Notes: a model not told the origin generated them from the letters alone. A stretch of 64,000 nucleotides of DNA from Flaveria trinervia (GCA_025506515.1 CM046457.1:38078231-38142230), one strand, 5' to 3'. Counted from the stretch's first letter, positions 1 to 11,536 are shown. Translations and numbers: made by a program.

Positions 1-1293
1 TAAGTTGTGCTTGCCTGAAAGATCTTTGAGATGATGATGTTTGTTGAGACTGATGTTGTTGATTTTGTGTTGACACAAGATTTTGTTGATTGGATTCTCT
101 AGAAATGTGTCCATAATAAGCATCTTACCTTTGACTTATCAACACCAATCCATGATGATTTACTTGCAGCAGCCAAATTCTTGTTTCTTCGAAGATATTG
201 TTTGGCTCTATAAGCAATCATTGCCATTTTCCATTGTAGATCCAACTCCCCTACTACATCTGCAGATAGTTCTTTCAAGTCTTGTTGGCAAATGTTGGCA
301 GAGGTTATGAGCTTCCCAGGTAAGCTTGAAAACTTGAACTGAAAGCTGCAAAAGCTGCTTTTGTTCTTCAAAGTCTAGAATGAAAGTTCTAGACTCTGTT
401 TGATTATTGATTAATGAAGGCTTTGCTGATGATGTATCTCTTTGATCATCAGTTCTTCCTTTCTCTTTTCTTGACTTACTTTGAGAAGATTTTTTAGGAG
501 GCTTTGATGCATAGAAACTTACTTTCTCTTCATCTTCACTCAAAGTACAAGAGTTAGCACCATCATTGCTGGAAATAAAGGCACTTCCAGCACTTTTTGT
601 TTCTTTAAAGTGATACGGTTATACATGAGTTCTCACACTCTTGCTTCTTGATTTCTCATCCATTTCAAGAGCCTCAACTTTAGCTACTAGTGTATCTAAA
701 CTAGTTGCTTTGAGGTCCATGGTGTTCTTGAACATGGATACAGTTTGCTTCCAACTTTCTGGTAAAGTATGGAGCATCTTCTTGTTTAATTCCACATTTG
801 TGTATTTCAAATCCAAGATATTCATCTCCGTAACAAGTTTCATGAATCTATAGAGTTGTTGAGGAATTAATTCACCCTCAATATGATGAAATGTCTCATA
901 TTATGAATGAATGGTGTCCTTCTAATGCTTCAGATTTCATCACTCCCTTCACAGAGTGTATGAAGAATCTTCCACAAGGATTTTGTTGTTTTGTAATTCT
1001 CACACCTAATTAATATTCTTCAGGTAAAGCCATACTAAGAAAGTTATATGCTTTAATATCACCATTAACCTTCTTAACATCGTCATGTCACATATCTTTT
1101 GTACTTATTGGTTGATTATTGTCATTATAATCTGGCCAAGAGTGGGTGAAATATAAGGAAATTGAGTTATTAAAACCCATAAGTCAGAATCTGTAATATT
1201 AACATGATTCCTCAACTTGATTTTCCATGATTTAAAGCCTGCTTTTGTTTCCAACTATGGAGGTTTGTACAATGATCCACCAAAGTTACTCAT
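1..1293 (-). pseudogene. Broken gag (copia type) of element K
   Basis: Structural Gag polyprotein of a copia element, which would form the cytoplasmic virus-like particle. The ATG at 1293-1291 starts MSNFGGSLYKPP, a usual beginning for this family. Residues encoded by 843-619 match the copia Gag core domain (UBN2 type), with the pattern LDLKYTNVELNKKMLHTLPE then W. A Lys/Ser-rich spacer follows (543-380), then AKQYLRR and DKSKVRC leading into the CCHC zinc knuckle at about 130-90. The knuckle is degraded: one base is out of frame and the second and third cysteines are not readable. At least four stops or frameshifts lie between 1293 and 843. A Gln-rich tail continues to position 1. Family assignment is good, function is lost. 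Confidence 0.75.
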
Positions 1294-1590
1294 GATTAGT
1301 TAGGATCTAAGATTTTAACTAATAGATTTGTTCAATTAATATGAACAATTTATGAATGTCGATCAATAACCAACCTCTACTATTCAATTAATTTGAATAT
1401 TGATCCAAGTTAATCAAGCAATGTAACAATACTTGCTGAATGATAATTCACTAATTTAATTAATCACACAAAAATGATTTGCTCAAAATCAATAGATCTA
1501 ATCTGTAAGAAAACTAACAAATCTACTGAATCCAACAAACAATTAAACACCATTAACGCTCATAGATCAATCGATCAAAATCAATGAGCA

Positions 1591-1606
1591 CTTGGCTCTG
1601 ATACAA
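1591..1606 (-). other. Primer binding site, initiator Met tRNA type (K)
   Basis: The minus strand reads TTGTATCAGAGCCAAG. This is the plant copia primer site TTGGTATCAGAGC with one G missing. It lies directly beside the presumed end of the LTR and about 300 bases upstream of the gag ATG, as expected for minus-strand DNA priming. Confidence 0.75.
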
Positions 1607-2403
1607 CCTCAGAATCCAAGGATCGCAATCAGGAATTATCAGTGTTAATTGGATGTCATCAAGTTAATGTTTGCGGAATCAACATTAACTATGTTTAATT
1701 GAAATAAATAATTATAAAAAATAATGATTAATAATTAAGAGAACACAATGAATAAAACACATTAATGATCACAGATGAACAAAAATGAATGAACAATATT
1801 GATTTGATTTGAATGTATTCATGATGCGACAACTACTAGGGTTTGTGTTTGTGTGATTTGTTTTATTGTTTGGTTTGTTGTGTTGATGCTGGTGTGTTTT
1901 CCATTCAAGCCGTCTGCTTGATGTGAATCCTACAATTCAAATTTTTAGGCACATGTGTTTCTATTAAAGAAACACTGGATCTCTTGGGATTCGCACCGCT
2001 GTCATGTTGACTTGTTGACTTGTAACACTTGTATTATTAAATACAAGAGTTTGGACTCCGCAGGACTATGGTCTTCCGTAGATGTTTGTTCTTTCGTAGG
2101 AGGCTTGTTCTTTCAATGGAACTTTGTTCTTCTTATGGTACTTTGTTCTAACTTCAGTGTTTGTTGTTCATTCGCAGGAGATTTTCGGATAATTGATTTT
2201 GTGAGAAACATATTACGAAAGAAAAAAAATGTTCATCCGTAGATGTTTCTTACACTTAGTAAATTTTTAAAATTGAGTAAGACTAATGTTTGTACGTGCA
2301 ATCATACACAGATCAATACACATATGGGTAACCTATATATAATGCATAGTAATGAATTACAATTGTTCAATACAAGTATTGATTAAAGTTCAAAGCCTAT
2401 ACA
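1607..2403 (-). repeat. Probable 5' LTR of element K
   Basis: AT-rich, stop-rich sequence between the primer site and the env-like fragment H. On the minus strand it would start TGTATAGG at 2403. The other end lacks a clean CA. It contains a short tandem array (2085-2180). No second copy lies in the window to confirm the limits. Confidence 0.5.
2085..2180. repeat. Imperfect 18-20 bp tandem array in K LTR
   Basis: On the plus strand five units begin TTTGTTCTT or a close variant (for example TTTGTTCTTTCGTAGG, then TTGTTCTTTCAATGG, then TTTGTTCTTCTTATGG). The phrase TCCGTAGATGTTT also occurs just before the array (2074-2087) and again near 2236-2248. This is the K counterpart of the motif arrays in the other families' LTRs. 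Confidence 0.6.
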
Positions 2404-2434
2404 AAATGATCTAGACATATAATTCCTAGATCTA

Positions 2435-4347
2435 ACAATTCAACCTTAACCTTCACTTCTTGAGGGACCTGACTTGGTGGGGAGTGTAAGTCAACAAGTT
2501 CTCCGCTATTGATTTTCTTCTTGATCACCCTAATGTGCTCATCCATAGTAGATAGAGACATAGGTCCAAGTCTCTTTCCGGAGAATCCATACAGCTTCAA
2601 GAAGCTTATCATACTCTGCCAATCAGCAGACTTCTTCATTCTCTTTTAGATGATAGCTCTTCCTTTACAGCCTCTTCTCTCATCTTTCTCTTTGTTGTAT
2701 ATCTTTCTTTGAGTACTTCAAGTTCAAGCTGCTTTAGATACTCAAACTCTATGTACTCAAAGGATAAGGGAAGAAGTGCATCTGCCTGATACAGGCCTGT
2801 GCCACTCAGGTAGTTGATCATGTTGATCCTATGAGTTCTTCTCTACCTGAGGTTCTTGTGGAGCCACAACCTCTTGTACAGGACTTTATTGAACTGGTGA
2901 AAGGGTGGGAACATGTTTGTAAAGCCTTTCTAGTCTCTTTTCTTCCTTAACTTGAAGAATCAATCTTCCATCCTCTACCTCCTTCCATTCTCTTGACATT
3001 TCCATGTCATCTAGTTCATTTAATTCCTCTAAGAGGAGGGAGATGATATTATCAATATCATAGTTCTTGGTCTGTAAGTGAGGAATCCTGACTGCCCTCA
3101 ACTCATCATTTTGAATGTTTGGTTTGGTAGCAACCCTAATTGCAGCATCCATGAAGAAAGCAAACCTAACAGAGCAACTTTCTCCTCTTAGCTTCCTTTT
3201 CCTCTCTCTCTCTCTCTCTCCTCTCCTCAATCTCCTCTGAAGTTAGTTTCCTTTTCCTTTTGTCACTCGTAGACTTTTGCGACTCAGGTTGGAGAGAGCT
3301 TTGGTCTTCATTGCTTGGTGTAGCATCCAAGCTCTGGTTAGTGAGAGGTTGAGATGCACCTTTACTAGCAGGTGTCTCATTAAAGGAATGGACTTTTGAA
3401 GCATTTATAGGTGTGACAAGACTTTTAGGTTCATTCACTAGGCCTTCAGTCAAGGTTTTTCATTTGAAACTAATCTCAGGGTCTCCATAAACATCTAGTT
3501 GACCGATGACATTGCCTAATTGCTTTTGTCTCCTTCTAAGGCTAAACTCTTCAGTAATCTTGTCTTGAATCCTTTGAGCCAACTTGTCAGCTTGTCTAGA
3601 TTGACTTGGATTGACTAGTGGCATGTTGATAAGATCAAGACCTTCATAGTAGTTCAAGGAAATTGAAGACTTCTTGTTGTCCTTGAACTCTTTGAAGAAT
3701 AAGGGCTCTTTTGCTAGCATCATACATTCACCTATGATGTAGTTGGAAGTTCCTTGAGGTGGAGATGACACAACCCTTGGAATGCCTTCCTCAAAGAGAC
3801 TCAGAATGAAGGAGTCTGTAGACTCCAGATGAATGTGTACTTGAGGATGTTGCTAAGTATGGACAGTTCCCAGGTTTTTTTGATTATAATGACTTTCTCC
3901 CTCTTTTTGTAGCATCACCCTCTTGCATAGGTGAGCTAGGAGTTAGGTCAATCATATTCATATGTTCTTGTGGTCCTAGTTGAGCTCTTCTTAATGGTCT
4001 CCTAGTTAGTTTCTCCTTGAGATAAGAAATCTCAAGTTGCTGATCATTGACCCTATTATGTAAGGTAGTCACCTGAGATTCCTAGTGACTAACCTTAGAG
4101 ACTAGATAGGTGCATGTTTTTGACAGTTTTTGCAACTTTAGTCTCAGATTCCCCTCTTCTTCATCAGAAGATTCATTAGGGGATTAAACAATTGTATCAA
4201 AGTCCTCAATCTCACCACCAGCATGATGTTCTTGGCTGTTGGTTTTCCTCTACTCACTGACTACTTCAGATGGAGTATAGTGGACTGAGTTTCCATGGTT
4301 GAGGTCTTAAAGACGTAATCACTTGTAGAAGTGAGCGCCTCTTCCAT
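2435..4347 (-). pseudogene. Env-like ORF fragment of a Sirevirus-like element (H)
   Basis: Third ORF of unknown function that follows pol in these elements; called env-like by position only. The order of blocks matches the D copy at 50600-52550. On the minus strand 4072-3884 gives the coiled-coil-like stretch with LEISYLKEKL and the GDATK box. 3771-3460 gives SSPPQGTSNYI and PLVNPSQSRQADKLAQRIQD. 3453-2886 gives a Lys/Arg/Glu-rich segment with the sequence SEEIEERRERERE. 2639-2435 gives FSGKRLGPMSLSTMDEHIRV. It is broken by several stops and frameshifts. The N-terminal half is cut off at 4347 by gypsy element G and the C-terminal end is cut by K at about 2430. A (CT)n run at 3204-3225 encodes part of the Arg/Glu stretch. 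No membrane segment is visible. Confidence 0.75.
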
Positions 4348-4928
4348 TGTAAGGTCCCATTCTCAGGCGCTCAGAGCTGGTCTATCAATGCACATAAAAA
4401 CATATAATTTACATTTACCATTAATAAAATATTGAAGCAAAATAAATTTAAAACATTTCATATCATTATATCTGCTTTTGCCAAATAATACATTGCTCAC
4501 AGATTACAAAACATAACTCATTGCATTACATCACAAAAACATTATCGTTATGCAAAATGGATGCCATCCAAAATAAGCCAAGTAGCCGCCCGTGAAATCC
4601 TCAACAACCATTACCTGCCAACTAGAAAAACATAAAAGTCAGCATTGTTGAGTGAGTTCTAGTTTTATAAAAAAAATACTTACTTTCGTTTAAAATCTTT
4701 CTTTCTTTACTTACACATGTGATCATGCATTATACGTACACATAGATAATATCATTATTATATTTGTCATCATTCGTTAACTTTCATTCATTCATCATCA
4801 TACGTCATCGTTAACATTCATTGTCTTCCTTACCGTACCTTACATACATTCATCGTTAACTTCCTTATATTCCAGACCAATGCCATGTGCTATATCCACC
4901 ATCATGCATAAAATGGGTACTAGGCCGA

Positions 4929-4944
4929 GGTCTATAAATAGACC
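4929..4944. promoter_or_regulatory. TATA-like palindrome in G 3' LTR
   Basis: GGTCTATAAATAGACC, imperfectly palindromic. It sits downstream (minus sense) of the motif array, where an LTR core promoter is expected. The partner copy at 10401-10416 is a perfect palindrome. Confidence 0.5.
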
Positions 4945-5388
4945 CCCATACATTGTTCCCGGTGGCTTGACCATAGTATCGGGGTAAGCGACAAGGGTCC
5001 CATACATATGGCCAATCACAAAGATTAGACCCCAGTGTGCATCCTTCGGGGGTAGCTAACCCACACATCGTTGAGCTAACACCTCTCATTGGGTGTGAAC
5101 CTCCATACAATGCTTGCAAGACTTTCTTTACTTTCCTTTCAATAACTCATGCATTCTTTCATTCATTACGTTCCTCTTTTCATAATCTTCCACTTTACGT
5201 TACATAATACTTTCCATTTACTTTCATAATCATATCACGTAAGGCCACGGATAATAAACATACATAATAAGGAACATAAGACAAACATAACCACACATAA
5301 GCATAATATCATCATACATGACATAACATACATCATTAAAAAGTCACTTTACATTTTCCCCAAAATTCAGAAAATAATTCTAAGTCTT

Positions 5389-5685
5389 AGGCGCATGGGC
5401 ACTAGCAGGCACATGTGGAACACTTAGGCGCATGGGAAATTTCTAGGCGCATAGGGACTATATGAGCGCATGGCCAACACTTAGGCATTTGGGCAACATT
5501 TGGGCTTTCGAGCACTATGTAGGCGCATGGCCTGACTTAGGCGTATGGGAACACTTAACCAATTCTAGGCTTAATCCTAGGCGCATGGACACTATTGGGG
5601 CACATGAGTTTTGGGCGCACGGGGAAAACACTTAGGCGTCTGGACAGTTAGGCGCATGAGCCACTGTTCAGGCACATGAGCAACT
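5389..5685. repeat. Dispersed GGCGCATGG motif array in G LTR
   Basis: About fourteen copies of TAGGCGCATGG or one- to two-base variants (GGCACATG, GGCGTATGG, GAGCGCATGG), irregularly spaced by 15-30 bases. They lie in the U3 part, upstream of the TATA-like palindrome in minus sense. The same array occurs in the second LTR copy at 10893-11155. Confidence 0.8.
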
Positions 5686-6253
5686 AATCCACCTCAAATC
5701 ATACTAATTCAATCCCAATCATCATTTCAACATGTTCTAAGCTTATGTCTAAAATTCTAAGCATCATAACAAGAACATGGCATCATCATAACATCAAGAA
5801 CACCCAAAATCATAACCCACCTGCAACACACATACACACACATATGGGGGTCTAGAACTCACCTTAGCAGCCATTGGGTATGACTTTCTTCAAACCCGTT
5901 GCAATTAAATTCAAACACCTAAAACCCACCAGAACACAAACCCGAACACACATAAGCATGTAACCGAGGCATAGGCCGACCAAGAACAAACCCAAAACAA
6001 AGAATTCTTACCTTAAATTGAGTCTTCTTCTTCTTCTTCACTCTAAAACCAAAGCTCCTTCACTTTCCCTCTCTAAATCCGGTTGAAAAGGTGTTGTGTA
6101 GACAACATGAGCGCCATACCACCTTTTACACCCACTTTGAAACTTTTTTTCCTTTCAACACATTTAACCCCTCAACTGGGTTAAATTGTGTTTCTTTCTT
6201 TTTCTTCACTTTTATTCTTTCTTTCTTTTCTATTAAAATATACAGGTGTTATA

Positions 6254-6265
6254 AGTCCACCCCAT
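6254..6265 (-). other. Polypurine tract of G
   Basis: The minus strand reads ATGGGGTGGACT immediately before the LTR start TATAACACC, a usual PPT/LTR junction of plant Ty3/gypsy chromoviruses. It would prime plus-strand DNA synthesis. Confidence 0.7.
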
Positions 6266-6289
6266 GATATAGGTTTTGTCTCTGAAACC

Positions 6290-9200
6290 TATTATTCCTC
6301 AAACAAATATGGGTAATGCTACCTCATCCTTCTTTAGTCTCCCACGTAGACTCTGATCCCATCCTGTGCTTCCACTGTACACGCACAAGAAGAACCACTT
6401 TATTCCTTAACCTCTTCTCCTTACTATCAATGACCACCACTGGCTGCTCCACATAATTGAGCTGTTCATCAACTTCAATATCCTCCAGTGATACAACCAT
6501 ATCCTCGTCAGCTAAAGAATTCCACATATGAGATACATGGAACTTCGGGTGAATTCCACTTAACTCATCAAGTAACTCCAACCTCTAGGCCACCTCTCCT
6601 ATTCGAGAAATGATTAGGAAAGGCCCTATGTATCTCAGGCTTAACTTGCACCGCTTCTTGAAACAAATGATTCCTTTCCAAGGCGAGACTTTCAACATAA
6701 CCTTTTCACCCACCTAGAACTCAATCGGTCTTCACCTCTTGGCAGCATATGCCTTCTACCTATCTTTAGCCGCCCTTATGAAGGCTTTGATCTTTTAAAG
6801 CTTTTTAGTTGTATCCTCGATCACCTCAATACTCCCTAACTGCTTTTAACCAATATCACCCTAACAAACGGGTGTTCTACATCTTCTACCATATAACATC
6901 TCATAAGGGAGCATACCGATGCTAGTATGATAACTGTTATTGTATGAGAACTCAACTAACAGTAAGTGGTCATCCTAAGTTCCTCCAAAATCAACGACGC
7001 ATGCCTGAAGCATATCTTCTAGTGTTTGTATCATCCTTTCTCACTGACCATCCATCTGAGGATGATAAGCCGTGCTAATATGTAACCTCGTCCCCATTGC
7101 ATCATGGAAATTATTCCAAAATTTAGATGTAAACCAGGTGTCACGATGAGACACAATAGAGACCGGCACACCATGACGAGTCACAATCTCTTTGATGAAC
7201 AGATCCGCCAACCTCTTGGATGAATATGTCTCATGGATCGGTATGAAGTGAACACTTTTCATCAGACTATCAACTATCACCCATATAGCATCATACCCCT
7301 TCGTGGTATGCGGTAGCTTCATTATAAAGTCCATGGTGATATGTTCCCACTTCCACTCCGGTATATCCAACGATTGGATCTTCCCATACGACTTTTGATG
7401 CTCGGCCTTTACTTGTAAGCAAGTAAGGCACTTACTCACAAACTCCACTACATCGCACTTCATACCCAACCATCACTAATCCTTCTTCATCTCTTGATAC
7501 ATCTTTGTAGCACCAAGATGAATAGAGTATCGAGCCTTATGAGCTTGATCCATAATCTTCCCATGTAGATCCCCATAATAAGGAATCCATATCCATCCGA
7601 ATTGGGTTTTAAGACCATAAGTGTTTTCGCTTAACTCCATGACCATACCTCTCATTCTTTCAGAGTTAAGATGATCTTCTTCAATGCTTCGTCTTGAAAC
7701 TCCTTGACTTGCTTCATAACTTCAGAGGTCATAATCAACTAATAAGCTTTCACCCAAATTGGCTCAGGTCTCTTTATTCAGCTAAGGGCATTCGCCACCA
7801 CATTGGCCTTGCCCGGATGGTAATGGATCTCGCAATCATAATCCTTTATGAGTTGTAACCATCTCCTTTGCCTCATGTTCGGATCCTTTTGCTTTGAAGA
7901 AGTATTTCAAGATCTTGTGGTCAGTGAAGATGGTGCACTTAGTCCTATACAGGTAGTGCCTCCAGATCTTTAATGCAAAGACCACAACAACTAACTCCAA
8001 GTCATGAGTAGGATAGTTCACCTTATGAACTTTCAACTGTCAGGATGCTTATGCTATAACCTTTCCTCATTGTATCAACATGCAACCCAACCCCAAGTAA
8101 GAAGCATATGAATAAACCACTAAGTCATCGCTTCCTTCAGGCAACGATAAAATAGGAGCATAAGTCAATCTTGCCTTTAACTCCTCAAAAGCCTTCTCTT
8201 GAGCTTGACCCCATACAAACTTTACATCCTTGCGAGTCAACTTAGTTAATGGAGAAGCTGTCTTGGAGAAGTCTTGAATGAATCTTCTATAATAGCCTGC
8301 CAAACCCAAGAAACTATGAATCTCAGATGGCGTCTTTGGAGACTTCCATTGCATCACCGCTTCCACCTTCACCGGCTCAACCATAATCCATTCAAGATTC
8401 ACTACATGACCCAAAAACTGAACTTCGTGTAACCAGAATGCACCTTGGAGAACTTGGCATACAGGTTTTCCTTTCTAAACGTCTCCAACACTTCCCGAAT
8501 GTGACCGACACGCTCTTCTTCACTCTTCAAATAAAGTAGGATATCATCGATAAACACAATCACTAATTATTCAACATGACCGACACACTCGATTCATCAA
8601 GTCCATAAAAGTAACTGGCGCATTGGTCAAGCCAAAAGACATGACGAGAAACTCGTAATGTCCATAACACGTGCGAAAAGACCTTTTAGGAATATCTTGC
8701 TCCTTCACCTTCAGCTGATGCTGACTAGATCGAAGATCTATCCTCGAAAACCAACTAGCACCATGGAGTTGATCAAATAAGTCATCAATCCTCGACAATG
8801 GACAACAATTCTTCATCCTCAGCTTGTTCAACTCGAGGTAATCAATACACATCCTCATACTATCGTTCTTCTTCTTCCTGAATAAGACCGAAGCACCCCA
8901 AGGAGAGATACTCGGTCTAATGAACCCCTTATCAAGCAACTCCTGGAATTGCTCCATCAATTCCTTTATCTCAGTCGGAGCCAACCGATACGGTGCCTTA
9001 GCAACAGGTTGGGCACCCGGTATCAAGTCAATCTGGAACTTGACCTCGCGGTCTGGTGGCACACCTAGTAAATCTTCTGGAAACATATCTGGAAAATCAC
9101 ACACAACCGATACATCTCCACATCCTTTACGTAGGCCAAGTAGGCACTACATCCACACCTCATGCACTTTTCCGCCACCGCCAATGATATCACCTTTGGA

Positions 9201-9850
9201 ATCGTTGTGACCCGATCACCGTAAAAAGTCACCAATCCCATCAGGCACTATCAATCGGATCATCTTCTTATGACACATGATGTTCACCTCATAGTCTGCT
9301 AAGCAGTCCATCCCTAGGACTACGTCAAACCCACCTAAGGTCATCACAAACAATCTAGCAGGAAACTTATGACCTTTTGGTTCTACATCACATCCCTCTA
9401 TTAGGTCAACAATCCTAGTAGACTTACCTATGGAAATTTCTACATCGAAGGCTTATCTATAGTCATACTACTAACAAGAAATTTAGCACAAATAGTAGCA
9501 AAAATAAAACTCTTACTAGCACCAGAATCAAATAACACAGAAGCTAGAGTTTGGTTTACTAGAAACGTACCTGACACAACGTCAGGGTCCGTCCTAGCCT
9601 CCTCCTGAGTCATCGTGAATGCCATAGCGCTCGCCCTCTGCCCCTTGATCCTGCTCTTCTTTCCTGGCCTAGAACTCTAAGCCCTTGGCTTCTTGCATTC
9701 CCGACTCATGTGGCCCTCTCCACCATAGTTGAAACACTTGGTCACATGACAAGCCTTTGCTATATGCCCCGTCCTACCACACTTGAAGCACACATTCGAT
9801 CCCCACCTACATTCTCCATTATGCTCCCTTCCACATTTGCCACAACTGGT
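6290..9850 (-). pseudogene. Broken pol (zinc knuckle-PR-RT-RH-IN-chromodomain) of G
   Basis: Polyprotein for reverse transcription and integration, read from high to low coordinate. Two CCHC knuckles at 9830-9690 (CFKCGRTGHIAKAC, then CFNYGGEGHMSREC with its second Cys changed to Tyr). Protease with FDSGASKSF near 9520. RT 9104-8430 with MRMCIDYLELNK and the catalytic FIDDIL near 8550. RT thumb and connection 8414-8067. RNase H 8036-7836 with FTDHKILKYF. Integrase 7469-7041 with CLTC, MDFI and SHRDTWFTSKFW, where the family has S-D-R, so the second catalytic Asp is His. A stop replaces the residue just before the catalytic Glu. The tail at 6581-6324 has the chromodomain-like VQWKHR. About ten stops and frameshifts make it non-functional. 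Confidence 0.85.
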
Positions 9851-10400
9851 CGATCATTTCACATAAAAACATATATTTACCTTTACCATTACTAAAATAT
9901 TGCAGTGAAATAAATTTAAACCATTTCATATCATTATATGTGCTTTTGCAAAATAATACAACGTTGATAGATTACAAAACATAACTCGTTGCATTACATC
10001 ATAAAAACATTATCGTTATACAATATGGATGCCATCCAAAATAAGCCAAGTAGCCGCTCGTGCCATTCTCAGCAACCATTACCTACCAACTAGAAGCACA
10101 TAAAAGTCAGCGTTGCTAAGTGAGTTCTAGTTTTATAAAATAAAACACCTTACTTTCATTTAAGTTCTTTCTTTCTTTACTTACACATGTGATCAAGCAT
10201 TATACGTACATATAGATGATAACATTATTATCTTTCATCATCATTCATTAAGTTTCTTTCATTCATCATCATACGTCATTGTTATAATTCGCTATCTTCC
10301 TTATAGTACCTTGTGTACATTAAGCATTAAATTCCTTACATTCTGGACCAATGCCATGTGCTATACCCCACCGTCATGCATAAAGCGGGTACTAGGCAGA

Positions 10401-10416
10401 GGTCTATATATAGACC
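10401..10416. promoter_or_regulatory. Perfect TATA palindrome in the second G LTR
   Basis: GGTCTATATATAGACC is its own reverse complement. It occupies the same LTR position as 4929-4944 and so is the likely core promoter of the LTR. Confidence 0.5.
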
Positions 10417-10892
10417 CCCATACATTGTGCCCTGTGGCCTGACAAAAGTACTGGGGTATGCGACAAGGGTCCAATAAATATGGCCAATCACAAAGATTAG
10501 ACCCCAATGGGCGTCCTTCTAGGGTTGCTAACCACACACCGTTGAGCTAACACCCTTCATTGGGTGTGAACCTCCATACAAGGCTTGCAAGACTTTCATT
10601 ACTTTACATTCATTAACACATGCATTCTTTCATTCATTAAGTTCCTCTTTCCATTATCTTCCACTTTACCTTACATAATACTTTCCATTTACTTTCATTA
10701 TCATACCACGTAAAGCCATGAAAAATAAACATACATAATAAGGAACATAACACAAACATAACCATACATAAGCATAATATAATCATACATGTCATAACAT
10801 ACATCATTAGAAAGTCAACTTACATCACCCCCTATAACACCCCAAGTCAAAGCCTACACTTTACATTTAAAATTCAAAAATAATTTGAAGTC

Positions 10893-11155
10893 TTAGGTGC
10901 ATCGACACTATGCAGGCGCATGGCCTTCTGGGTGCATGGGGAACACTTAGGCGCATGGGAAATTTCTAGGTGCATGGGAGATTTCTAGGTGCATAGGCAC
11001 TATACGGGCGCATGGCCAACACTTATGTATTTTGACAACATTTGAAGCAATTGGGTACTATATAGACGCATAGCCAAACTTAGGCGCATGGCCTCACTTA
11101 GGCGCATGGGAACACTTAACTGATTCTACGCTTAATCCTAGGCACATGGACAGTA
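10893..11155. repeat. GGCGCATGG motif array, second G LTR
   Basis: About a dozen copies of TAGGCGCATGG and variants, in the same order as in the 3' LTR. Several CpGs are changed to TpG or CpA (TAGGTGCATGG, GGCACATGG), consistent with decay of methylated CpG. Confidence 0.75.
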
Positions 11156-11157
11156 TT

Positions 11158-11536
11158 AGCATGGTTCAGTCGTGCGACTGAGTCAATCTTATGTATTAAT
11201 CATGCGACTGATCCAGTCTCCAGGTTCAGTCGTGCAACTGGTCTATTAGCATGAAGTATTCATGCATATGGTCCATTAGCATGGTCCATTTGCATGAAGA
11301 CTTCATACAATTAAGTTTGAACATATTTCTCAATCATTATTGACTAAGAACTATGCACAATAACCACAAACCTATATAGTTAGTTCAATATACTTTATCA
11401 CACAATAAACAATGAAACATTAAACATTATAAGTATAAATCACATATTGTATTTCATTCAACTCATTCATTACATATATGTAAGACATGATAGACATTTA
11501 CATTAAGCTCCTAAACTAGGTACATATGTATCAACA
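11158..11536 (-). repeat. Truncated 3' LTR of element C
   Basis: On the minus strand it starts TGTTGATACATA directly after the PPT. It contains the family motif, including a perfect TCAGTCGTGCGACTGA at 11166-11181. Its U3 half aligns with the solo LTR at 19556-20283 (same start, same GAATGGACCATA and CATAAGATTG phrases). About 350 bases with TATA, R and U5 are missing beyond 11158. Confidence 0.8.

Larger units (their letters stand above)
1..2403 (-). mobile_element. Element K: 5' part of a Ty1/copia (Sirevirus-like) retrotransposon
   Basis: Reading on the minus strand from high to low coordinate there is a probable LTR (2403-1607), a primer binding site for initiator Met tRNA (1606-1591), a leader of about 300 bases and a gag reading frame from ATG at 1293 down to the window edge. 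PR, IN and RT should lie beyond position 1. K interrupts an env-like fragment (element H) that begins at about 2435. The second LTR is outside the window, so the LTR limits rest on the primer site and on a TGTATAGG start at 2403 and are approximate. Confidence 0.7.
4348..6253 (-). repeat. 3' LTR of gypsy element G
   Basis: On the minus strand it begins TATAACACCTG (a mutated TGTAACACC) right after the PPT and ends at 4348 with TACA. It is about 1.9 kb. About 1.3 kb of it (4377-5600) is repeated at 9846-11157 with clear but imperfect identity. It holds a TATA-like palindrome at 4929-4944 and an array of GGCGCATGG motifs at 5389-5685. Confidence 0.8.
4348..11157 (-). mobile_element. Element G: Ty3/gypsy chromovirus (Tekay-like), gag missing
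   Basis: A minus-strand Ty3/gypsy element: 3' LTR 4348-6253, PPT 6254-6265, then chromodomain-like tail, integrase, RNase H, RT, protease and zinc knuckles up to 9850. There the sequence passes without primer site or gag into a second, partial LTR copy (9846-11157). The PR-RT-RH-IN order and the chromodomain-like sequence LRNKVVLLVRVQWKHR at the integrase C-terminus indicate a chromovirus, most like Tekay/Del. The element has lost about 1 kb or more of gag plus the outer part of its 5' LTR. It abuts the C element's truncated LTR at 11157/11158. Confidence 0.85.
9846..11157 (-). repeat. Partial second LTR copy of G
   Basis: Matches 4377-5600 over most of its length, including the TATA-like palindrome and the GGCGCATGG array. 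It starts directly after the zinc-knuckle coding sequence, with no primer site or gag between, and stops at 11157 where C's LTR begins. A small extra block near 10835-10860 (CCTATAACACCCC) is absent from the 3' LTR. It is either the 5' LTR after deletions on both sides or a fragment of a second G-family element. Confidence 0.75.

Noticed and set aside
3204..3225. Microsatellite locus (CT)n
   Set aside because: It is a short CT run within coding sequence for the Arg/Glu stretch of H, also seen more weakly in A and D.
4865..5119. Reading frame inside the G LTR
   Set aside because: It is conserved between the two LTR copies only as DNA. The second copy has frame breaks and there is no known domain.
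9846..11157. Intact 5' LTR of gypsy element G
   Set aside because: It lacks about 30 bases at one end and about 600 at the other and has no primer site or gag beside it, so it is called a partial copy only.
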